Of a stretch of DNA of 6,605 nucleotides, positions 1 through 4,715 are shown piece by piece (the first letter of the stretch is position 1; each line of letters starts with the position of its first letter). Made by a program: the position numbers and the translations under genes. The DNA lies in assembly GCA_964617995.1 (NCBI GenBank), contig CAZTXD010000166.1, positions 1 to 6,605 on the forward strand. The letters are read 5' to 3'. The notes below the pieces were generated by a model that was given only the letters and a program-made list of their open reading frames with translations, had not been told where the DNA came from and ran no database searches. The DNA comes from CAZTXD01 sp964617995. Lineage in GTDB: Bacteria; Actinomycetota; Acidimicrobiia; Spongiisociales; ZC4RG35.

Positions 1-50
1 GTTTTCGCGCATCGAATGCGCGCCATAGCGCGCATTCGATGCGCGAAAAC
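1..50. repeat. Nested palindromic repeat, copy 1 (complete)
   Basis: Two perfectly complementary 23-nt arms (1-23 and 28-50) flank a 4-nt centre, CATA. The outer ends are GTTTTC and GAAAAC. Each arm is itself an inverted repeat: CGCGCAT (6-12), CGA, ATGCGCG (16-22) on the left, and CGCGCAT (29-35), TCG, ATGCGCG (39-45) on the right. The element can therefore form one 23-bp hairpin or two adjacent 7-bp hairpins. It begins 11 nt beyond the ccmE stop codon, and a near-identical copy ends the window. The T-run is on the 5' side and the A-run on the 3' side on both strands, which is the reverse of a classical intrinsic terminator. It is probably a dispersed intergenic repeat of the REP/BIME kind. 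A role in transcript end protection or termination is inference. Confidence 0.9.
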
Positions 51-61
51 GGGTCTCGGCG

Positions 62-466
62 TCATGGGGAGAAGCCGCCTCCCTCCTCGGGGATCGAGTA
101 GTTCTCGTCGTGGCGGATCAGCGCCTCATGGGCGACGAACCTGTCGTCTTCCCAGGCGCCCTCGACCAGCACCGGGACCCCGTCGGAGAACAGAGGAGGG
201 ACCCTCCCGTCCAGTACCACCTGGACGTCGGCGCCGCCGTCGGTCACCACGAAATTCGTCACCCGGCCCTCGTCGTCGATCGTGCCCGGCACCACCTGGC
301 CGGCGAGCCGGAACCGGGTGCCGTCGGGGAAGTCCGCGCGCTGGGCCAGGGCCTCGGTGGGATAGAGGTAATAGGTCAGGCCCGAAGACAGCGAAGTCAT
401 CATCAACGTCACCACCAGAGCCACCACCCCGACCGCGCCGACGATCACGAACGGGCGATGGTTCAC
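62..466 (-). CDS. ccmE: CcmE, periplasmic haem chaperone of cytochrome c maturation System I
   Basis: CcmE binds haem covalently on the outer face of the cytoplasmic membrane and hands it to the CcmF/CcmH ligase for attachment to apocytochrome c. The 134-aa product has a short basic N-terminus (VNHR), one transmembrane anchor (about residues 6-25) and a beta-barrel OB-fold domain containing RFRLAGQVV, FVVTDG and PPLFSDG. It ends in IRHDENY, where H119 is the expected covalent haem ligand and Y123 the conserved tyrosine four residues later. It is therefore the His-type CcmE, not the Cys variant. The GTG start at 466 is chosen because GGGAG lies 7 nt upstream and the family anchor begins there. 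An upstream in-frame ATG at 550 would only add residues read out of frame through ccmD. The gene starts 4 nt after the ccmD stop. The C-terminal tail after the haem motif is short. Confidence 0.93.
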   Translation of the reverse strand: MNHRPFVIVGAVGVVALVVTLMMTSLSSGLTYYLYPTEALAQRADFPDGTRFRLAGQVVPGTIDDEGRVTNFVVTDGGADVQVVLDGRVPPLFSDGVPVLVEGAWEDDRFVAHEALIRHDENYSIPEEGGGFSP

Positions 467-470
467 GACG

Positions 471-578
471 TCACTCCCGACGGGTGGTCCGCCGATGGCG
501 GAGGTGCAGCCAGGCGGCGTAGGCGACCAGAGCGGCGTAGGTGATGACATAGCTGGCGATCACGGCCGGCTCAGACAT
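471..578 (-). CDS. ccmD: CcmD, small membrane peptide of the CcmABCDE haem-release complex
   Basis: This 35-codon gene reads MSEPAVIASYVITYAALVAY, followed by a hydrophobic end to the helix and a basic tail rich in RHRR and TTRRE. In the known system CcmD is a single-pass membrane peptide that stabilises CcmC-CcmE and is needed to release holo-CcmE from CcmABC. The features seen match the family: a YV..xY aromatic pattern at the start of one membrane helix (about residues 6-24), a WLHLRHRR cytoplasmic junction, and a position between ccmC and ccmE. Its ATG overlaps the ccmC stop by 8 nt (ATGTCTGA), and GGGGAGGT precedes it at normal spacing. It ends 4 nt before the ccmE GTG. CcmD sequences are poorly conserved, so the call rests on topology, motif pattern and position. 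Confidence 0.85.
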   Translation of the reverse strand: MSEPAVIASYVITYAALVAYAAWLHLRHRRTTRRE

Positions 579-1281
579 CGCCCACCTCCCCGAACCGGGG
601 AGGCACCACGGCCGCACCCGCCACCGGCTCCGTGGCGGCCACCGCCTCCTCGGCGGCGAGGACCGACATGCGGGCGGCGAGGAGAGCGACGTAGACCAGA
701 GTGAGGGCGGCCAGGTTCACCAGCATGGCGGTGAGCATCTCCGGAGGCATAGTCACACCGTCGGGCCTGATCGACTGGCCCTGATGGAGGCCCCGGAACA
801 GGTTGACCGAGAAATACACCAGCGGCACCTGGATCACCGCCACGATCCCCAGGAGAGACGAACGGGATGCCGCGGTCTCGGCGTCGGGGCTCGTCCGGCG
901 AAGCGCCAGATACCCGAGGTAGACGAAGAACATCAGAGCGGTTGTCGCCATGCGGGCATCGCCCCAATCCCAGTAGGTGCCCCACACGCCGCCTCCCCAC
1001 AGCGAGCCGGTGACGAGGGCGAGACCGGTGAAGAGAACACCCAGTTCGGCGGACGCAGCCGCCAGGCGGTCCCAGCGCCGGGTCCTCCGCAGCCGCCAGA
1101 TCACCGAGCCGAGGGCCGTCACCCCGAAGGCGAGGAAGGCGAGCCAAGCGGTGGGGACGTGGATGTGCATGATCCTGGCGTACTCACCCTGGAAGGCGTC
1201 GATGGGGGCGCGCACGGCGAACAGCAGGCCCACCAGCGCCACCGCGGCGGCCAAGGCGAGGAGCACTCGGGTCTTTCTCAT
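571..1281 (-). CDS. ccmC: CcmC, haem-handling WWD-domain protein of cytochrome c maturation
   Basis: CcmC receives haem at the outer membrane face and promotes its covalent attachment to CcmE. The 236-aa protein (E. coli homologue about 245 aa) has about six hydrophobic segments. RIMHIHVPTAW puts the first haem-ligand histidine at H41. The tryptophan-rich WWD segment WGGGVWGTYWDWGDAR is at about residues 95-110. The second ligand histidine is H166 in GLHQG. All hallmark motifs are intact. The ATG at 1281 lies 10 nt past the ccmB stop, with a GAGAG ribosome-binding site. The stop lies inside the start of ccmD, implying translational coupling. The alanine/valine-rich C-terminal tail (about residues 205-236) is a little long. 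At this length it is CcmC rather than the related but much larger CcmF; CcsA is excluded by the surrounding ccm genes. Confidence 0.96.
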   Translation of the reverse strand: MRKTRVLLALAAAVALVGLLFAVRAPIDAFQGEYARIMHIHVPTAWLAFLAFGVTALGSVIWRLRRTRRWDRLAAASAELGVLFTGLALVTGSLWGGGVWGTYWDWGDARMATTALMFFVYLGYLALRRTSPDAETAASRSSLLGIVAVIQVPLVYFSVNLFRGLHQGQSIRPDGVTMPPEMLTAMLVNLAALTLVYVALLAARMSVLAAEEAVAATEPVAGAAVVPPRFGEVGDV

Positions 1282-1291
1282 CGGTCGACTC

Positions 1292-1963
1292 TCATAGGGC
1301 TGCTTCTTCCAGGGGCCGGGCGATCAGGGCGGCAGTCACGGCCAGGGCCAGGTCGGCCGCCGTCACCAGCAGCACCCAGGGAAGGATACCGTTCCCGCGG
1401 GTCAAGCTCTCCAAAGCCTGGGAGCCGGCGATGAGGAGGGGTATCCCGAGGGGGGCCACCAGCAGCGGCGCCAGGGTGGACCGGGCCCGGAGCCCGGCCG
1501 TCACCTCGGCAGCCAAGGTCCCGAGCTGGGCCATGCCGATCCCTGCCAGGCCGGCGGGCAGCAGCGCCTGAGGCCAGGTCGGGGGGAGATCGGGGGAGTA
1601 GAAGACCACCATGACCGGGAACATGATCACCATGAACAGCCAGATGAGGGCGGTGGCGGCGGCACTGCGGCCGACGAGGCGAGCGAGAGGGTCGACGCCC
1701 AACAGAGCCAGCATGGCGCGATGATGCGGACCATCGGCCGCGGTGTGACGCAAGGCGATCTGCATCGTGAACAGGAACGTGACGATCCAGAACATGGCCG
1801 GGCCGGTTCGGGCTATGACCCCGGTGTCTATCCCCAGAGCCAGCGGGAACGTCATCAGGGCGACCGCTCCGAAGGGGACCACGATCGCCACCACCTCGCC
1901 CGCTCGGCGCTCGGCGACCAGATCGCGGCGGGCGAACTCGAGGACCTGACCCCAGAACGTCAC
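1292..1963 (-). CDS. ccmB: CcmB, membrane subunit of the Ccm ABC transporter
   Basis: CcmB is the multi-pass membrane component that pairs with the CcmA ATPase. The complex uses ATP hydrolysis to release holo-CcmE from CcmC. The 223-aa product (E. coli 220 aa) has about six membrane segments. It keeps family stretches such as FARRDLVAERRAGE near the N-terminus, TGPAMFWIVTFLF in the second membrane region and LAPLLVAPLGIPLLI toward the C-terminus. The GTG start at 1963 overlaps the ccmA stop by 4 nt (GTGA), with GGAAGG upstream. The open frame continues upstream of this GTG, but that extension only shadows ccmA in another frame and is arginine/proline-rich noise. No defect is seen. Confidence 0.93.
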   Translation of the reverse strand: MTFWGQVLEFARRDLVAERRAGEVVAIVVPFGAVALMTFPLALGIDTGVIARTGPAMFWIVTFLFTMQIALRHTAADGPHHRAMLALLGVDPLARLVGRSAAATALIWLFMVIMFPVMVVFYSPDLPPTWPQALLPAGLAGIGMAQLGTLAAEVTAGLRARSTLAPLLVAPLGIPLLIAGSQALESLTRGNGILPWVLLVTAADLALAVTAALIARPLEEAAL

Positions 1964-2595
1964 CCGGCCAGCCTTCCCCCCGCCAGCCGCACCACCCGGT
2001 CGACCCGATCGGTCAGCAGGCCGGGGTCGTGCGAGACCATCACCACCGCCCCTCCGCCCGAGACCGCCCTCCGGCAGATCTCGTCGACTATGACGGCGGC
2101 GTCGGCGTCGAGTCCGGCCTGGGCCTCGTCGAGGAGCACGAGGTCGGGGCCGGTCAGCAGCAGCCGCGCCAGATCGACCCGGCGGCGCATCCCGTTCGAA
2201 GCGGCGGCCGCCCGTCTTCCGGCGGCCGCTCCCAGGCCCACCTGCTCGAGGACGGAAGGAACCCGGGCTCGGTCGATGCCCGTCAGCCGGGCGACGTGTG
2301 CCAGGTTCTCGCTCAGGGTGAGCTCGTCGTAGAGCGCGGGGACGTGGCCCGACCACCCGATGCGCCTCCGTACGGTGATGACCCGGGGCGTTCCCAACCG
2401 GGCGCCCAGGACCTCTCCCTCTCCGGCGCTGGGGGAGGCGAGGGTGGCCAGCACCGACAGCAGCGTCGTCTTGCCGACGCCGTTGGGTCCGGCGACCCCG
2501 AGCCGTTCACCTTCATCGAGGGTGAGGTCGATGCCGGTCAGGACCGGAGTCCGGCCCAGGTCGAGGCGGAGATTCCTGAGGTGGGCGATCGGCAT
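1960..2595 (-). CDS. ccmA: CcmA, ATPase subunit of the Ccm ABC transporter
   Basis: CcmA is the cytoplasmic ATPase that powers CcmB-dependent release of holo-CcmE. The 211-aa protein (E. coli 207 aa) shows Walker A GPNGVGKTT (36-44), the family-type segment WSGHVPALYDELTLSENL (81-98), an ABC signature in the form SNGMRRR (133-139), Walker B LVLLDE with the catalytic E157, a D-loop aspartate at D163 and the switch histidine H189 in SHD. The signature has Met where many ABC proteins have Gln, and Walker B is followed by AQAGLD rather than the common P-x-x-x-LD. Both are tolerated in exporter ATPases. The ATG at 2595 is preferred because GGGGAGA lies about 9 nt upstream and the domain starts directly after it. 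Upstream in-frame codons to 2721 would cross the divergent promoter region. It is the first gene of the ccm operon. Confidence 0.94.
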   Translation of the reverse strand: MPIAHLRNLRLDLGRTPVLTGIDLTLDEGERLGVAGPNGVGKTTLLSVLATLASPSAGEGEVLGARLGTPRVITVRRRIGWSGHVPALYDELTLSENLAHVARLTGIDRARVPSVLEQVGLGAAAGRRAAAASNGMRRRVDLARLLLTGPDLVLLDEAQAGLDADAAVIVDEICRRAVSGGGAVVMVSHDPGLLTDRVDRVVRLAGGRLAG

Positions 2596-2668
2596 CGACG
2601 CAAGTCTCCCCGTTCCAGCGTGACATTCCCAGCCGGGAGGGCCGCCGCCGATTCGAAACGGGCGATGA

Positions 2669-2678
2669 ACACCGGTGT
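2669..2678. promoter_or_regulatory. Perfect 10-bp palindrome between divergent ccmA and response-regulator genes
   Basis: ACACCGGTGT is a perfect palindrome centred between the two divergent start codons. It lies 6 nt upstream of the candidate -35 of the response-regulator promoter (2685-2690), a position where a regulator could act on either gene. No convincing -35/-10 pair was found for ccmA: CTGACA at 2681-2676 on the minus strand lacks a good -10 partner. A short palindrome can occur by chance in GC-rich DNA, so the operator role is only a suggestion. Confidence 0.25.
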
Positions 2679-2684
2679 CAGCAG

Positions 2685-2713
2685 TTGACGGAGCCGCAGG
2701 GGTGGGCAATCGT
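2685..2713 (+). promoter_or_regulatory. Candidate leaderless promoter of the two-component operon
   Basis: TTGACG (2685-2690) and AATCGT (2708-2713) are separated by 17 nt. The -10 ends 6 nt before the A of the ATG at 2720, so transcription would start at or very near the start codon. That agrees with the absence of a well-spaced Shine-Dalgarno sequence before this gene. The nearest purine-rich run, around 2698-2706, is about 13 nt away, which is too far. Leaderless mRNAs are common in Actinobacteria. The -10 is a weak match to TANNNT, so confidence is moderate. Confidence 0.4.
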
Positions 2714-2719
2714 GACCTC

Positions 2720-3403
2720 ATGAGCCGACGCGTACTGGTGGTCGACGACGAGCCCCGGGTGCGGGAGGTGGTGGTGTCCTACCTGGAAAGAGAGGGTTTC
2801 GACACCCGGGAAGCGGGCGACGGCGAGCAAGCCCGGCTCCTCCTGGAGGACTTCAGGCCCGACCTGGTGATCCTCGACGTCATGTTCCCGGGTGCATCCG
2901 GTCTGGATCTGCTGGTGGAGATGCGGAGGTCCGACCCTCCCGTCCCGGTGATCCTCCTGACGGCACGGGCCGAGGAGTCCGACCGGGTCGCCGGGTTGGA
3001 GCTCGGCGCCGACGACTACGTCGTCAAACCCTTCTCTCCCCGGGAGCTGGTGGCCCGGGTGCGTTCGGTGCTGCGGAGGAGCAGGCCGAACGGGCTCTCG
3101 GGGGTGGTCGACTTCGGGGAGGTCCGCATCGACCCTCGGGCCAGGGAGGTGACACGTAACGGCTCGGTCGTCGACCTCACCGCCCGCGAGTTCGACCTCC
3201 TCGCCTTCCTGGCGGCGTCACCGCGGCAGGTGTTCTCGCGGGCCCAGCTCCTCGAGCATGTGTGGGACTCTTCGGCGGAGTGGCAGGACCCCGCCACCGT
3301 CACCGTGCATGTCCGGCGGATACGTCAGAAGCTGGAGGAGGACCCTCAGAGACCGCGCTGGCTGACCACGGTGTGGGGTGTCGGATACCGGTTCGAGCCG
3401 TGA
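2720..3403 (+). CDS. OmpR/PhoB-family response regulator
   Basis: This is a cytoplasmic DNA-binding regulator, expected to be phosphorylated by the adjacent kinase. The 227-aa protein has a receiver domain (about 3-120) with the acidic pair D9/D10, phospho-acceptor D53 in VILDVMFP, switch T81 in LLTAR and K103 in VVKPFSPREL. All receiver active-site residues are present. A short linker leads to a winged-helix effector domain (about 132-227) with LTAREFDLLAFLA, SRAQLLEHVW, VTVHVRRIRQKLE and a terminal TTVWGVGYRFEP, typical of the OmpR class. The ATG at 2720 directly precedes the VLVVDDE strand. An in-frame ATG at 2675 adds 15 residues unrelated to the family. The gene diverges from ccmA and overlaps the kinase by 4 nt. 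Its target genes cannot be read from sequence. Confidence 0.95.
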   Translation: MSRRVLVVDDEPRVREVVVSYLEREGFDTREAGDGEQARLLLEDFRPDLVILDVMFPGASGLDLLVEMRRSDPPVPVILLTARAEESDRVAGLELGADDYVVKPFSPRELVARVRSVLRRSRPNGLSGVVDFGEVRIDPRAREVTRNGSVVDLTAREFDLLAFLAASPRQVFSRAQLLEHVWDSSAEWQDPATVTVHVRRIRQKLEEDPQRPRWLTTVWGVGYRFEP

Positions 3404-4605
3404 GGAGGCGGCACAGACTCGCCACCCTGGCGTGGGCGGTGGCGGCGGTGGTGGTCGGCGCCCTGGTGGTGGCGGAGCTGGCCATGGACATGACGCCCCA
3501 AGATCGGTCTCTCCTCTACCTGGTGTTCGGGGGGATGGCCGTGGTCACGTCGGTGGTGGCTGTCATGGCGTTCCGGTGGGCGCCCCGGCTGCGGTCACTC
3601 CTCACCAGCCTGCGGATCGTCGCCTTCGCCGCCGTCGTGGTGGCGGCCGGGGCGGTGGCAGCGGCCGCCCTGACCATGTTCATCGAACCACACGACCTCA
3701 CCCTCGTGCTGGTGGCGCTGCTTCTCGGTGTGGGACTGGGAGGCGTCCTGGCGGTGGCGGTGGCCGGACCGCTCACCAGCGACCTCGAACGGCTGGCCGG
3801 GACCGCCCGACAGATAGGTGACGGGGAGCTGGCCGCCAGGACCGGGATCGAGCGCAGCGACGAGCTGGGGGAGGCCGCCCGGGCGTTCGACGGCATGGCC
3901 CGGCGCCTGGCCGAGGCCGAGGCCGCCTCCCGGGCGGCGGCCGTCGAACGGCGTGCCCTGATAGCGGCCATAGGCCACGACCTGCGCACCCCCCTGGCGT
4001 CCCTCCAGGCCACGGTCGAGGCGCTCCAGGACGGGATGGCACCCGATCCCGAGCGCTACCTGCGGGGGATGGCCGCCGACATCGATCATCTGCGCCGGCT
4101 GGTGGACGACCTGTTCCTGCTGGCGCGTTTGGATGCCGGGAGTCACCGGATAGAGGCCGAGGAGGTCGACCTGGCCGAGCTGGTCGACGAGTCGGTGGAG
4201 GCGATGGGATCGCTGAGCGCTACCCGCGGGGTGGAACTGCTGGTCGACACCACCGGTTCGGTGCCGGTGGTGGCCGATCCGGCGGCGGTGGGGCGCATCT
4301 TGCGCAACCTGGTCGACAACGCCGTCCGTCACAGTCCTTCCGGTTCGGCGGTGACGGTCACGGTCACCACCGGCGACGGCGAAGCCGCCGTGGTGGTGGC
4401 CGATGAGGGAGAGGGCTTTCCGGAGGAGTTCCGTTCGAAGGCATTCGAACGCTTTGCCCGGGCCGATTCCGCCCGCACCCGGCGGGAGGGCGGAGCCGGG
4501 TTGGGTCTGGCCATAGCCCGGGAATTGACGGTTCTATCCGGCGGCTCGATCGAGATGCTGGATGGACCGGGGGGACGGATCCGGTTCACGCTTCCCGTCG
4601 GCTGA
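3400..4605 (+). CDS. Membrane sensor histidine kinase with HAMP domain, partner of the upstream response regulator
   Basis: This kinase autophosphorylates on histidine and would pass phosphate to the adjacent regulator. The 401-aa product has four predicted membrane helices (about 10-29, 38-58, 72-94, 100-122) joined by very short loops, so there is no extracytoplasmic sensor domain. A HAMP linker follows (about 120-172; P124, DELG at 154-157). The HisKA domain carries the H-box IGHDLRTPL with H193. The HATPase_c domain has the N-box NLVDNAVRHS (N303, N307), the G1 box ADEGEGFP, an F-box (FERFARAD) and the G2 box GAGLGLAI (about 365-372). The GTG at 3400 overlaps the regulator stop (GTGA) and directly precedes the basic RRRHR segment and first helix. 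An earlier in-frame ATG at 3262 lies deep inside the regulator gene. Translation is probably coupled. The signal sensed is unknown. Confidence 0.93.
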   Translation: MRRRHRLATLAWAVAAVVVGALVVAELAMDMTPQDRSLLYLVFGGMAVVTSVVAVMAFRWAPRLRSLLTSLRIVAFAAVVVAAGAVAAAALTMFIEPHDLTLVLVALLLGVGLGGVLAVAVAGPLTSDLERLAGTARQIGDGELAARTGIERSDELGEAARAFDGMARRLAEAEAASRAAAVERRALIAAIGHDLRTPLASLQATVEALQDGMAPDPERYLRGMAADIDHLRRLVDDLFLLARLDAGSHRIEAEEVDLAELVDESVEAMGSLSATRGVELLVDTTGSVPVVADPAAVGRILRNLVDNAVRHSPSGSAVTVTVTTGDGEAAVVVADEGEGFPEEFRSKAFERFARADSARTRREGGAGLGLAIARELTVLSGGSIEMLDGPGGRIRFTLPVG

Positions 4606-4636
4606 GAGTGACGTAGGACCCGCTTATTCGAAAGAC

Positions 4637-4665
4637 TTGAAATGCTCCGAGCATTGGCGTATAGT
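4637..4665 (+). promoter_or_regulatory. Strong sigma70-like promoter for the ArsR-type regulator operon
   Basis: TTGAAA (4637-4642) and TATAGT (4660-4665) are separated by exactly 17 nt, each one mismatch from the housekeeping consensus. The surrounding stretch (about 4620-4715) is distinctly AT-richer than the rest of the window. Transcription would begin near 4672, giving a leader of about 44 nt before the ATG at 4716. No clear terminator separates the upstream kinase gene, so some read-through from it is possible. Confidence 0.75.
4641..4655. promoter_or_regulatory. Perfect dyad inside the promoter spacer, candidate operator
   Basis: AATGCT-CCG-AGCATT is a perfect 6-bp inverted repeat with a 3-nt spacer. 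It overlaps the last two bases of the -35 element and fills most of the spacer up to the -10. A repressor bound here would exclude RNA polymerase. The gene immediately downstream encodes an ArsR-type winged-helix regulator, and that family commonly binds dyads overlapping its own promoter, so autorepression is the simplest reading. The two-component regulator upstream is less likely because OmpR-class proteins usually bind direct repeats. Confidence 0.5.
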
Positions 4666-4715
4666 TCCCTCTGTACGAGGAATCTCGAAAAATCGAACGA
4701 TTGTCGATACAGATC

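Noticed and set aside
1..50. Hairpin telomere or CRISPR repeat
   Set aside because: There are no spacer-repeat arrays or cas genes. The palindrome is short, and a near-identical copy sits directly after an unrelated gene, which fits a dispersed repeat better. A linear end cannot be formally excluded without sequence to the left of position 1.
16..544. Plus-strand open frames opposite ccmE and ccmD
   Set aside because: They are arginine/proline-rich translations without family features, and they lie opposite well-supported ccm genes.
1964..2356. N-terminal extension of ccmB by 131 codons
   Set aside because: The extension lies entirely within ccmA in another frame and is arginine/glycine-rich. 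The family start fits the GTG at 1963, with a 4-nt overlap and a ribosome-binding site.
2613..2633. Direct repeat TTCCAGC / TTCCCAGC as an OmpR-type binding site
   Set aside because: The two words are short, unequal and 13 nt apart instead of about one helical turn. It is mentioned only as weak context.
2651..2681. A ccmA promoter formed by CTGACA (minus strand, 2681-2676) and a TTCGAA region
   Set aside because: At 17-18 nt spacing the -10 hexamers (TTTCGA, TTCGAA) lack the key A at position 2 and T at position 6. The nearest better word, TCGAAT, requires a 19-nt spacer.
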